From NCBI GenBank assembly GCA_009843505.1, contig VYDI01000022.1:19279-83278 (forward strand): a stretch of DNA of 64,000 nt, written 5' to 3'. Positions 9,131 through 17,504 of this stretch are shown here, in pieces. The notes below the pieces were generated by a model that saw only the letters and a list, made by a program, of their open reading frames with translations, did not search any database and had not been told where the DNA came from. This DNA is from Holophagales bacterium (GTDB lineage Bacteria; Acidobacteriota; Thermoanaerobaculia; Multivoradales; Multivoraceae). The translations under genes and the position numbers were made by a program. Position 1 is the first letter of the stretch; every line of letters begins with the position of its first letter.

Positions 9131-9157
9131 CTGGGTGCGCCGGCCGTCTGGGCCGGC
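9131..9157 (+). repeat. REP-like palindrome / bidirectional terminator, copy 1
   Basis: GCCGGCC (9139-9145), a five-base loop and GGCCGGC (9151-9157) form a perfect 7-bp stem in the 44-base gap between two convergent genes. The 15 bases CTGGGTGCGCCGGCC at 9131-9145 recur exactly, in inverted orientation, at 43284-43298, also between convergent genes. It may act as a terminator and as a dispersed palindromic repeat. Confidence 0.7.
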
Positions 9158-9163
9158 ACTTCC

Positions 9164-9931
9164 CTACCGGACGGGATGCATGTCGAGTTCCAGGCCGTCG
9201 AAGAACTCGATGCGACTCGGCATCGTCCTCTCGATCGTCTCCGCCATGTCGCGGGAGATCCGCTCCGAACGGTGCCGAACCGCGAAGAACGGGCCAAAGC
9301 TCTCGGCGACGTCTTCCCGCCGGGGATGGTCGCGCGCGTAGTTGGAGATGAAACTGTCGTCCGCGGCCTGCGCGGCGAGCCAGGCGTCGGCGGCCGCATG
9401 AACCGGATCCAGGGAGGTGTGCGCGGCCTCGTGCATCAGGATCTCTTCCAACACGCCGTCGCGCAGATACTCCTCTGCCTTGCCCGTGTGGATCAGGATG
9501 TTGTCGTTGCCGCCGCCGAAGGGCTGGTCGCCGCGGTGGATCCACACAGTCTCGACGAACGCCCGCAGGCCCGCCGGCAGTTGGCCGATGGCCCGGGCGT
9601 AGAAGGCTGCATGGCGCCAGGCGGTGGCGGCGTCGCCGAACTCCGCGTTGACCTGGACCTCCACGACCGTCTCACCCTCGAAGGTGGCGTCGAACAGGTA
9701 GGCGTCCGTCAGCACGAAGGCGTCCGCCCGTCGGTCGAACATCCTGCGGGTGTCCCGGCCCGCGTACTCGAGATTCCGCAGCGCCGAGGGATCGGAGGCG
9801 ACGATCAGACCGGGGTCGATGAAGGCCGTACCTCGAAACGGCGGCTCCTGCGGCACCGGCTCCGGCGCGGCGCACGCGAGGCCGAACAACAGGACGGTGG
9901 CAGGCGCGGAGCCTTGTCGTAACCGGAACAC
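9164..9931 (-). CDS. Putative exported zinc metallopeptidase (HExxH)
   Basis: A 255-residue protein with a hydrophobic N-terminus (ATVLLFGLACAAP) that reads as a signal peptide or weak lipobox, cysteine at 20. HEAAHTSLD at residues 157-165 is an HExxH zinc motif, and a downstream REDVAESFGPFF segment (about 205-216) could supply the third, acidic ligand as in gluzincins. The region before it (WIHRGDQPFGGGNDNILIHTG) is also typical of a substrate-binding strand. I do not recognise a named family. It lies 17 bases downstream of the C-methyltransferase on the same strand and so may be the last gene of the heptose operon, although its role there is unclear. Confidence 0.72.
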   Translation of the reverse strand: MFRLRQGSAPATVLLFGLACAAPEPVPQEPPFRGTAFIDPGLIVASDPSALRNLEYAGRDTRRMFDRRADAFVLTDAYLFDATFEGETVVEVQVNAEFGDAATAWRHAAFYARAIGQLPAGLRAFVETVWIHRGDQPFGGGNDNILIHTGKAEEYLRDGVLEEILMHEAAHTSLDPVHAAADAWLAAQAADDSFISNYARDHPRREDVAESFGPFFAVRHRSERISRDMAETIERTMPSRIEFFDGLELDMHPVR

Positions 9932-9948
9932 GGCGGCTGGCCTGGCGG

Positions 9949-11172
9949 CTACACGACGCGGACTTCCGGCACCGGCAGGATGAACTTGCCGCCCCGGCGG
10001 CGGAACTCGCCCTGCTGGGCGAGGATTTCCTCTTCGAAGTTCCAGGCCAGGAGCAGCACGTGGTCGGGCGAAGGTTCCTCCAGGAGCAGTTCCGGCGCGA
10101 CGATCGGGATGTGGGAGCCCGGGGTGTAGCGGCCCTGCTTGAGCGGACTGCGGTCGGCGATGAAGTCGAGCAGGTCCGGGCCTACGCCGAAGAACTCGAG
10201 CAGCGTGCTGCCCTTGGCGGGAGCGCCGTAGCCGGCGAGACGGCGGCCCTCCGCCTTGAGGCCGTTGAGGCAGTCCATCACCTCCGCCTTCAACCGGCCG
10301 ACCCGCCCAGCGAACGCGCGCCAGGTGTCGAACCGGTCGATTCCTAGCTGCCTCTCGGCGGCGAGAACCTCGGCGACGCTGCCGTCCACCGCGCCTTCAC
10401 CGCGTCGCATCACGGTGGCCCGGAGTTGGCCATGGTGGATCGGCAGCCGTTCCGCCCGCACGACCTCCATGCCGTGGTCCGCGAAGAGCCGCATCATCGG
10501 GCCGAGCGCCCAGTAGGAGACGTGCTCGTGGTACACGGTGTCGAACGCGAGTTGGTCGAGCAGATCGACCAGGTAGTGCGCCTCGAGGACGAAGGCGCCG
10601 CCGGGCGCCAACACTGCGTCGAGGCCGGCGACGAAGCCCGAGAGGTCGGGGATGTGCGGGAACGTGTTCGTCGCGGTCACCAGCGCCGCCCGACCCCACC
10701 GGTCAGCGATCTCGCCGGCAGTGTCCGCGCCGAAGAATCCGCGGTAGCGCTCGATCCCGGTTTCGCGGCTGAACTCGGCCAGGTTCTCGGCAGGGTCGAC
10801 GCCCAGGGTCCGGGCGCCGCGGTCGCGGAAGCAGCAGAGGAGCGAAGCGTCGTTGCAGCCGATGTCGATGACCAGGCCGCCGTCGGCGAGGCCATGCCTG
10901 GCAGTGAGCGTGCCCGCCAGATCGTCGAAGTGGCCCCGCAGCGTGTCGGAGGCGGACGACACGTAGAGGTAGTCCGTGAACATCGCGGCCGGCGGTACGC
11001 GTTCGACGAGCTGCACATGGCCGCAGCCGTGGCAGAAGCCGACGCGCAGCGGGAAGCGGGGTTCGGGGCGGCTCAGGTCTTCGGCGTTGGGGAACTTGTT
11101 GGCGAGCGCGGTGCTGCCGAGGTCGAGAAAGGTCTCGACGCTTGATGCGGCGCAGACCAGGCAACTAGCCAT
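9949..11172 (-). CDS. Zinc-finger class I methyltransferase (sugar C-methyltransferase family)
   Basis: A 407-residue SAM-dependent methyltransferase of the NDP-hexose C-methyltransferase type (TylCIII/NovU-like). Its three parts are an N-terminal zinc domain with CLVC and CHGCGH cysteines (residues about 4-50), a Rossmann domain with the SAM loop VIDIGCNDASLL and GVDPAENLAEF, and a C-terminal domain ending in RLAGYGAPAKGSTLLEFFGVG and HVLLLAWNFEEEI, typical of the family. The substrate would be an NDP-4-keto sugar. It overlaps the heptose kinase gene by 8 bases, so the operon probably makes a branched or methylated heptose or deoxy sugar. Confidence 0.88.
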   Translation of the reverse strand: MASCLVCAASSVETFLDLGSTALANKFPNAEDLSRPEPRFPLRVGFCHGCGHVQLVERVPPAAMFTDYLYVSSASDTLRGHFDDLAGTLTARHGLADGGLVIDIGCNDASLLCCFRDRGARTLGVDPAENLAEFSRETGIERYRGFFGADTAGEIADRWGRAALVTATNTFPHIPDLSGFVAGLDAVLAPGGAFVLEAHYLVDLLDQLAFDTVYHEHVSYWALGPMMRLFADHGMEVVRAERLPIHHGQLRATVMRRGEGAVDGSVAEVLAAERQLGIDRFDTWRAFAGRVGRLKAEVMDCLNGLKAEGRRLAGYGAPAKGSTLLEFFGVGPDLLDFIADRSPLKQGRYTPGSHIPIVAPELLLEEPSPDHVLLLAWNFEEEILAQQGEFRRRGGKFILPVPEVRVV

Positions 11173-12172
11173 GGTGAAACGGCGCTACGAGCTGCGAGCC
11201 GTGAGACTCGTGGCCGACGGGCAACTCGTAGAGGTCGGTCAGCGCCGCGCGGACCGCGGCCTGCCGATCGGGCGGCACGACGAACAGCAGGAACCCGCCG
11301 CCGCCGGCGCCGCAGAGCTTGCCTCCCAGGGCGCCGGCCGCGATCGCCGCGTCGTACCAGCCGTCGATCAGCGGCGTGGTGATCGATCCCGCGAGTTCCC
11401 GCTTCATCCGCCAGCCTTCGTCGAGGAGCCGGCCGATGCCCTCGACGTCGACGTCGCCCGCGCCGAGGTCCCGGTGCAGGTCGCGCGCCTGGTCGCGCAT
11501 CCGGCAAAGCGATTCCAGGTTCAGATCGGTGCGGTCGTCCTGTTCGGAGAGGACAGCGCTGGCGTCCCGCTGGTGTCCGGTCCAGAACATGAGCACGGAA
11601 CGGAACAGCTCGCGGAGCCGGTCGCCGGGGATCCGCAGGTGCTCGACGGTCACTCCGCCGTCCGGCTTGAACGACAGCAGGTTGAGCCCGCCGTAGGCCG
11701 CCGCGTATTGGTCCTGCTTGCCGATCCGCGCGCCCAGGACATCGATCTCGATGTGGCAGGCCTCCTCCGCCAACTGCCCCGCCGAAGCGCGCTCGCCCTT
11801 GTAGGAGTGCAACGCGTTCAGCAGGCCGACCGCGAACGCGCTCGAGCCGCCGAGACCGGTGGACGCCGGCACGTCGCCGACGGTCGAGATGTAGACCGGC
11901 GGGTCGACGCCCACGAAGCGCAGGCACTCGCGGGCAATGTTGTTGTCCAGTTCGTCGATCCGCTCGACCTGCTCGCTCCGGGAGTAGTTGACGCGGACCG
12001 GTTCGAAGAACAGCTCGCTGTGCCGCTTCACCGTGACGTAGACGTAGCGGTCGATCGTCGTCGAGAGCACGGCGCCGCCCTCGCGCCGGTAGAACGCCGG
12101 CAGGTCGGTGCCTCCGCCGACCAGGGACACCCGCAGCGGAGTGCGGGTCACGATCAGCCTGGACTGGTCCAC
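11165..12172 (-). CDS. hddA: D-glycero-D-manno-heptose 7-phosphate kinase (GHMP family)
   Basis: Phosphorylates D-glycero-D-manno-heptose 7-phosphate at C1. The 335 residues open with RTPLRVSLVGGGTDLPAFY, the HddA-type GHMP motif 1; the ATP loop is PASTGLGGSSAFAVGLL at about residue 100-116 and the C-terminal motif is GGKLCGAGGGGFLLFV. Length and motifs match HddA rather than galactokinase or fucokinase, although GHMP family members are hard to split by eye. The gene follows the cupin epimerase by 22 bases and overlaps the methyltransferase by 8 bases. With the upstream nucleotidyltransferase-phosphatase fusion it supplies three of the four steps to GDP-D-glycero-D-manno-heptose; GmhA is not in the window. 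Confidence 0.85.
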   Translation of the reverse strand: MDQSRLIVTRTPLRVSLVGGGTDLPAFYRREGGAVLSTTIDRYVYVTVKRHSELFFEPVRVNYSRSEQVERIDELDNNIARECLRFVGVDPPVYISTVGDVPASTGLGGSSAFAVGLLNALHSYKGERASAGQLAEEACHIEIDVLGARIGKQDQYAAAYGGLNLLSFKPDGGVTVEHLRIPGDRLRELFRSVLMFWTGHQRDASAVLSEQDDRTDLNLESLCRMRDQARDLHRDLGAGDVDVEGIGRLLDEGWRMKRELAGSITTPLIDGWYDAAIAAGALGGKLCGAGGGGFLLFVVPPDRQAAVRAALTDLYELPVGHESHGSQLVAPFHHG

Positions 12173-12194
12173 GTCTGCGAGAGTTCCAGCCGCC

Positions 12195-12644
12195 TCAGCC
12201 GTGCTGGAGCGCCCAGTCGTAGGGGATCCGGTCGGTGAACGGATCGAGCCGCTCCATCTCGTCGGGGTCGTGCGGCTCGGTGGCAGCGTTCGCCATGATC
12301 ACCTGCCTGTCGCCATACGCCTTGTAGCCGTTGGCGATCCCCGGCGGGATCTGGACCAGAACGTAGTTGTCCTCGCCGAAGAAGACCTCCTGGAGTTCGC
12401 CGTGGGTGGGCGAGTCCTCGCGCAGGTCGTACATCACGAGCTTGGCCCGGCCGCTGATCACCGCGTTGTTGACGGTCATCGACCGGTGGATGTGCCAGGC
12501 CTTGATCGTTCCCGGCCAGGCGGTCGAGAAGTAAATCTCCCCGAAGCCGAGAAAGTGATCGTCCGTCGCCTTCAGCATGTGCATGATCTTGCCCCGCTCG
12601 TCGACGATCTGACGAAGCGGAACCACCTTGACGCCGTGGATCAT
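12195..12644 (-). CDS. dTDP-4-dehydrorhamnose 3,5-epimerase-like cupin
   Basis: A 149-residue RmlC-like cupin expected to epimerise, or merely bind, an NDP-4-keto sugar. Recognisable family features are the opening [40 protein letters not shown] with the conserved histidines, and [16 protein letters not shown]. It is shorter than classical RmlC (about 180) and closer to the short WxcM/FdtA or 3-epimerase group. The start ATG overlaps the stop of the upstream epimerase by 4 bases and has a strong GGAGAAGG ribosome-binding site. The longer open frame upstream is out of register with the upstream gene and is not coding. Confidence 0.86.
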   Translation of the reverse strand: MIHGVKVVPLRQIVDERGKIMHMLKATDDHFLGFGEIYFSTAWPGTIKAWHIHRSMTVNNAVISGRAKLVMYDLREDSPTHGELQEVFFGEDNYVLVQIPPGIANGYKAYGDRQVIMANAATEPHDPDEMERLDPFTDRIPYDWALQHG

Positions 12645-13732
12645 CCCTTCTCCTCCGGGTTTGCTGCCTCCGGGTTTGCCTCGCTGCCGCCGGCAGCCCA
12701 GCGCAACGATCGGTCCAGCCGTCCCGAGTCGAGTAGCCGCTCGAGCCAGCGCAGGCGAACGAAGCGCGGATCGCCGTAGAGCGCCGCGTCGAGGCCGACG
12801 CGGCGATAGTCCTCGACCAACCGCTTCGCGCCGGCGGCCGCGTCCCGGAACTCGAAGTCCGGGAAAGCGCGCGCGAACTTCTCGAACGAGGCGCGGTAGG
12901 TGCGCTGATCGGCGCCGGGCTCGCCTCGCACCTCGACCTCGCAGCGGGGCACGAGATCGGCCGCGATCTCCGCCAGTTCGATCACGCGGTGGTTCAGGTG
13001 ATCGGCGCCGGTGTTGAAGGCCTCGTTGTGAACCAGCGAGAGCGGCGCTTCGAGCACGCGGCCGAACGCCGCCGCCACATCCTCCACGTGGACGACCGGC
13101 CGCCACGGCTTGCCGTCGCCGTAGACGACGACCCGGCGGTTGGCGAAGGCGGCTCCGGTCAGGTCGTTGAGCACCGTGTCGAAACGCATCCGCGGCGACA
13201 GGCCGTACACGGTGCCGTTGCGCAGGAAGGTCGGCGAGAAACCGTCCTGCGCCAGCTCCCGGATCGCTTCCTCGCTCCGGACCTTGGAACGCGCGTACAG
13301 CGTCCGCGGGTCGAGCGGAGAGGTCTCATCCACCGTTTCCGTGCTGGACTGGCCGTACATGATGCACGAAGACGAGAACAGGAAACGACGCACATCGGCC
13401 GCGCGGGCCAGCTCGGCCAGGCGCACGGAAGAGCGGTGGTTGATCTCCTCGGTCCAGGTCTCGTCCAGGTTGCCGATCGGGTCGTTCGAGAGCGCGGCGA
13501 GGTGGATCACCGCGTAGAACGCGCGCAGGTCGGCCGCTTCGAGGTCCCGGATGTCCTTGCGGATCGACGGAATCGGCACCGGGTCCGCCGTGATCGTGCA
13601 GTCGTCGAAGTAGCCCGCATCGAGCCCCACGACGTCGTAGCCGCGCTCGATCAGATACGGCGCCATGACCGAGCCGAGATAGCCGCGGTGCCCAGTCACC
13701 AGGACCGGACGGCGAACGAAGGCCGACGTCAT
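12641..13732 (-). CDS. NAD-dependent sugar epimerase/dehydratase (SDR)
   Basis: An extended short-chain dehydrogenase of 363 residues acting on a nucleotide sugar. [12 protein letters not shown] near residue 10-21 is the NAD(P)-binding TGxxGxxG motif; [11 protein letters not shown] follows; SSSCIMYG and LYARSK supply the catalytic serine/tyrosine/lysine (YxxxK intact). [13 protein letters not shown] and [11 protein letters not shown] are typical of the family. The C-terminus is a low-complexity [11 protein letters not shown] run. It overlaps both neighbours by 4 bases, so the five-gene unit is tightly coupled. It most resembles 4,6-dehydratase/epimerase relatives found with modified heptoses; exact chemistry is unknown. 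Confidence 0.88.
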   Translation of the reverse strand: MTSAFVRRPVLVTGHRGYLGSVMAPYLIERGYDVVGLDAGYFDDCTITADPVPIPSIRKDIRDLEAADLRAFYAVIHLAALSNDPIGNLDETWTEEINHRSSVRLAELARAADVRRFLFSSSCIMYGQSSTETVDETSPLDPRTLYARSKVRSEEAIRELAQDGFSPTFLRNGTVYGLSPRMRFDTVLNDLTGAAFANRRVVVYGDGKPWRPVVHVEDVAAAFGRVLEAPLSLVHNEAFNTGADHLNHRVIELAEIAADLVPRCEVEVRGEPGADQRTYRASFEKFARAFPDFEFRDAAAGAKRLVEDYRRVGLDAALYGDPRFVRLRWLERLLDSGRLDRSLRWAAGGSEANPEAANPEEKG

Positions 13733-14940
13733 CCCGCCGCCGCCGTTCGCAGGGCCAGCAGCCGCTCGGCGTGGGCGAGCAGCGGTTCGCTCGCGGTGAC
13801 CAGGCCGAACGGACAGCCCGCCGCGTCCGCCGCCTGCCCGTCGCGCTCGTCGTCCCCAAGGAACGTAGTCCGCGTCAGGTCGAGGTGATGGTCACGCTGG
13901 GCCTGGAAGAGCATTCCCGGCGCCGGCTTGCGGCAGTCGCAGCCCTCGTCCCAGCCGTGGGGACAGAAGTAGATGCGGTCGATCCGCCCGCCCGCGGCCT
14001 CGGCCTCGCCGCACAGGCGTCGATGCACCGCCGCCAGGTCGTCCAGCGTCATCCGGCCACGGGCGACTCCGGGCTGATTCGACACGACGAGCACCCGCCA
14101 GCCGGCCCGGTTGAAGGCGGCCAGCGCCTCGCGGGCGCCCGGCAGCCAGCGCAGCTCCTCGGGCGTGCAGACGTACTCCGCCCGCGGCGGGCGCACGTTG
14201 AGGACGCCGTCGCGGTCGAGGATGATCGTCGGCGTGCGGGCGAAGAACGCCTCGGTCAACGGCAACCGCTCGTGGCCGCCGACGCTGTAGTAGCGGTGCT
14301 CGCTCCAGTAGGCGTGGAGCTGCCCCCGCGCCGTGAGTGCCGGATACACCGCCTCCTCGAACAGTTCCTGGTGATCCGGCAGGAGGGGCAGCACCGCCGA
14401 TTTCTGAAGGATCGCGTAGCTGATCTCGACGCCGCTGAGCCCCGGAGTCGTCCGGCCGCGGTCGAAGACGGTGACGAAGCCATCGTCGCCCACGATCACG
14501 CTGTCGCGGGTGTAGCCGTCCCGGTTCGCGTAGACGGTGATCTGGGCCGCCGCCCCGGAGTCGACGTAGGCGCGCCACATCCGATCGAACTGCATCGGCC
14601 AGTAGTTGTCGCAGTAGAGGAGCAGGAACCGGTCGTCCAGTTCGCCGGCCGCGTCCTTGACCCGGTGCGCCGTCAGGTCGTCCGGGGCCGTCACCCGGTG
14701 GCTGATCTCGACGCCGTAGGTCGAGCCGTCGCCGAAGTGGTCGATCATCGCCTCCGCGCGGTAGCCGAGCAGCAGCAGGACGCGCTCGAAGCCCTGCTCG
14801 CGCAGCATGTCGACGACGTGGCCGAGGAACGGCTTGCCGTGGAACGGAATCAACGCCTTGGGCAGAGTGTCCGTCAACGGCGCCAGACGGGTGCCCCGGC
14901 CGCCGGCCAGGATCACGGCCTGGGTAGGTTTAGCCCGCAT
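13729..14940 (-). CDS. Nucleotidyltransferase-phosphatase fusion (HddC-like + GmhB-like)
   Basis: A 403-residue fusion. Residues about 1-235 are a sugar-phosphate nucleotidyltransferase ([16 protein letters not shown], then [13 protein letters not shown] and the metal site LYCDNYW). Residues about 236-400 are a HAD-IIIA phosphatase: [11 protein letters not shown] with catalytic aspartates 242 and 244, [11 protein letters not shown], the zinc loop [14 protein letters not shown] of GmhB-type heptose bisphosphatases, and [12 protein letters not shown]. GmhB removes the 7-phosphate from heptose 1,7-bisphosphate and HddC attaches GMP, so the fusion joins consecutive steps after HddA, whose gene lies in the same operon. 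It is the first gene of that operon. The reaction order is known for GDP-heptose; nucleotide specificity is inferred. Confidence 0.88.
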   Translation of the reverse strand: MRAKPTQAVILAGGRGTRLAPLTDTLPKALIPFHGKPFLGHVVDMLREQGFERVLLLLGYRAEAMIDHFGDGSTYGVEISHRVTAPDDLTAHRVKDAAGELDDRFLLLYCDNYWPMQFDRMWRAYVDSGAAAQITVYANRDGYTRDSVIVGDDGFVTVFDRGRTTPGLSGVEISYAILQKSAVLPLLPDHQELFEEAVYPALTARGQLHAYWSEHRYYSVGGHERLPLTEAFFARTPTIILDRDGVLNVRPPRAEYVCTPEELRWLPGAREALAAFNRAGWRVLVVSNQPGVARGRMTLDDLAAVHRRLCGEAEAAGGRIDRIYFCPHGWDEGCDCRKPAPGMLFQAQRDHHLDLTRTTFLGDDERDGQAADAAGCPFGLVTASEPLLAHAERLLALRTAAAG

Positions 14941-14980
14941 GTTTCACCGACGTCCGTAGCGAGGGCGAGCCTACTCCGTT

Positions 14981-17467
14981 TCAGCTCCGAACGCGGCTGT
15001 TGCCAGGGTCGTACATGGGTCGGATGGAGGCCTCGGCCGGGACGCGGAAGCCGGCGACCTCGATCTCGAAACCGCCCGGCAGTTCGGGGAAGTCCGGCAA
15101 CAGCGACATGGGAACGTAGCCGAGGCCGACGGCCGCTCCGAGGCTGTGGCCGTAGTTCCCGGAGGTGACGTAGCCGGCGATTTCGTCGCCCAGCCAGATC
15201 GGTTCGTGGTGGTAGAGCAACGGTTGCGGATCCCGGAGCCTGAACTGGATCAGGCGCTTCGCGATGCCGCTCTCCTTCTGCCTGAGCAGCGCCTCGCGGC
15301 CGATGAAGCCGCCGGGCTTGTCGAACTCGACGGCGAACCCAAGGCCGGCTTCGAGCGGCGAGTCCTGATCGGTGATGTCGTGGCCCCAGTGGCGGTAGGC
15401 CTTCTCGATGCGCAGCGAGTCCAGGGCGTGGTAACCGACATGGACGAGACCGAAGGCCTCGCCGGCAGCCGCGATCTCGTCGTAGACGCCGGCCATGAAC
15501 TCCGTGGGAACGTAGAGCTCCCAACCGAGTTCGCCGACGTAGGTGATGCGCGACGCCCGCACCAGGCCGTAGCCCAGTTCGATCTCGCGGCTGGTCGCGA
15601 ACGGGAACGTCTCGTTGGCCAGGTTGGCCGGCGTGAGGGACTGGAGGAGCGCGCGGGAAGCCGGGCCCATCAGGGAGATCACGCCCATCGCCGAGGTCAC
15701 GTTCGTCAGCACACAGTGCGAGTCGCTCGGAATGTGGCCCTTGAGCCAGTGAAAGTCACGCGTTTCCGAGGTGGTGGCGGTGACGATGAGGAAACTGTCT
15801 TCCGCGAGCCGCGTCACCGTGAGATCCGCCTCGATGCCGGCCCGCTCGTTGAGCCACTGCGTGTAAACGATGCGGCCGGGCGGCACGTCGACATCGTTTG
15901 CGCAGACCCGGTTGAGCACTCTGACCGCATCCCGGCCTTCCAGGCGGAACTTCGCGAACGACGACTGGTCGAACAGTCCCACGTTCTCCCGCACGGCCCG
16001 ATGTTCGGCTGCCGAGTACTCGAACCAGTTCTGGCGTCCGTAGCTGTACTCGTAGCGGGCCGGCACGCCGGCCGGCGCGTACCAGTTCGGGCGCTCCCAA
16101 CCCGCGAGTTCCCCGTGGCAGGCGCCGGCGGCCACCAGGCGGTCGTACAGCGGTGAGCGGCGCGCGCCCCTCGCCGTCTCGAACTGGCGGTACGGGTAGT
16201 GCATGGCGTAGAGGAGACCCAGGCTTTCGGAGACCCGCTCGCGCAGGTACCTGCGGTTGCCCTGGAAGGTCATGTTGCGGCGCACGTCGACTTCCCAGAG
16301 ATCGGCTGGCGGATGCCCGTCGAGAATCCACTCGGAGACGACCCTGCCGATCCCGCCCGCGGACTGGATTCCGATCGAGTTCAGGCCCGCCGCGACGAAG
16401 CATTTCTCGCACTCGGGCGCCGGACCGACGTGGTAGCGGACGTCCGGCGTGAAGCTCTCCGGGCCGCAGAAGAGCTGCAGGACCTCGGCCGACTGGAGTG
16501 CCGGCATCCGCTCCCTGGCGCCGCGCAGCAACGGCTCGAAATGCTCGCGGTTGGCGGCGATCTCGTCGAAGCAGAAGTCCTCGGGAATGCCGTCCATGCC
16601 CCAGGGCCGCGCGTTCGGCTCGAAGACGCCGACGATCAGCTTGCCCGCGTCGTACCGGAAGTACGAGATGGCGTCATAGTCCCGCACAACGGGCAGGTCC
16701 GCGTCAAGCCCCTCGACGGAGTCGAACCGGACGTAGTAGTGCTCGCACGCATGGAGCGGAACGTTGACGCCGATCGAGGCGGCCAGCTCCCGGGTCCACA
16801 TGCCGGCGCAGAGGACGACGCAGTCGGCATCGATGTCACCCTGCTCCGTCGCGACGCCCATGACGCGTCCCCCGGCGGTGCGAACGGAGGTCACCGGCAC
16901 CTGCTCGACGATCCGGGCGCCGGCGGCGCGGGCGCCCGCGGCCAGCGCCAGGGTGATGTCCGTCGGGTCCGCGCAGCCGTCGCCGGGAATGTGCAGTCCG
17001 CCGAGCAGGTCGGACGTCTCGAGCAGCGGCACCCGCTCCCCGATCGTCTTCGCCGTCACCACCTCGACCGGCAGCCCGAGCACCTTCGCCAGTGAAGCCG
17101 CGCGCCTGAGTTCCTCGAACCGCTCGGGGTCGGCGGTGACCGAGAAGGAGCCGCAGCGGCGATAGCCAGTCGACTGTCCCGTCTCCTGCTCGAGGCGAGC
17201 GTAGAGCTCGCTCGTGTAGCGAGCGAGGTTCGTCATCGTGACCGACTGCCGCAACTGGCCGAGCAGGCCGGCGGCATGCCAGGTCGTGCCGGAAGTGATC
17301 TGCCGGCGCTCGAGCAGCAGCACATCAGAGCACCCCGAGTGTGCGAGGTGGTAGGCGACCGAGCAGCCGATCACGCCGCCGCCGATCACGATGACGCTCG
17401 CGCGGTGCGGCAACTCCGCCGTGCCCTGGCGCCCTGGTTCTCGCTCTCGTCCGGTATCCGGGCGCAT
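14981..17467 (-). CDS. Dimethylglycine/sarcosine dehydrogenase-like flavoprotein with GcvT domain
   Basis: Oxidative demethylation of an N-methylated amino acid with transfer of the one-carbon unit to tetrahydrofolate. The 828 residues hold an N-terminal DAO-type FAD domain (SVIVIGGGVIGCSVAYHLA, residues about 24-42), the TTWHAAGLL motif whose His64 is the site of covalent FAD attachment in dimethylglycine and sarcosine dehydrogenases, and a C-terminal aminomethyltransferase (GCV_T) domain from about residue 430 (SSFAKFRLEGRDAVRVLNRVCAND, GELGWELYVP, KAYRHWGHDITDQDSPLEAGLG). Length is normal for the family. It lies 37 bases after the amine oxidase gene on the same strand. Whether the substrate is dimethylglycine, sarcosine or another methylated amine cannot be read from the sequence. 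Confidence 0.92.
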   Translation of the reverse strand: MRPDTGREREPGRQGTAELPHRASVIVIGGGVIGCSVAYHLAHSGCSDVLLLERRQITSGTTWHAAGLLGQLRQSVTMTNLARYTSELYARLEQETGQSTGYRRCGSFSVTADPERFEELRRAASLAKVLGLPVEVVTAKTIGERVPLLETSDLLGGLHIPGDGCADPTDITLALAAGARAAGARIVEQVPVTSVRTAGGRVMGVATEQGDIDADCVVLCAGMWTRELAASIGVNVPLHACEHYYVRFDSVEGLDADLPVVRDYDAISYFRYDAGKLIVGVFEPNARPWGMDGIPEDFCFDEIAANREHFEPLLRGARERMPALQSAEVLQLFCGPESFTPDVRYHVGPAPECEKCFVAAGLNSIGIQSAGGIGRVVSEWILDGHPPADLWEVDVRRNMTFQGNRRYLRERVSESLGLLYAMHYPYRQFETARGARRSPLYDRLVAAGACHGELAGWERPNWYAPAGVPARYEYSYGRQNWFEYSAAEHRAVRENVGLFDQSSFAKFRLEGRDAVRVLNRVCANDVDVPPGRIVYTQWLNERAGIEADLTVTRLAEDSFLIVTATTSETRDFHWLKGHIPSDSHCVLTNVTSAMGVISLMGPASRALLQSLTPANLANETFPFATSREIELGYGLVRASRITYVGELGWELYVPTEFMAGVYDEIAAAGEAFGLVHVGYHALDSLRIEKAYRHWGHDITDQDSPLEAGLGFAVEFDKPGGFIGREALLRQKESGIAKRLIQFRLRDPQPLLYHHEPIWLGDEIAGYVTSGNYGHSLGAAVGLGYVPMSLLPDFPELPGGFEIEVAGFRVPAEASIRPMYDPGNSRVRS

Positions 17468-17504
17468 CTTCGTTCGAGGTTCGTTTGAGACTCGTTCCGG
17501 ATGC

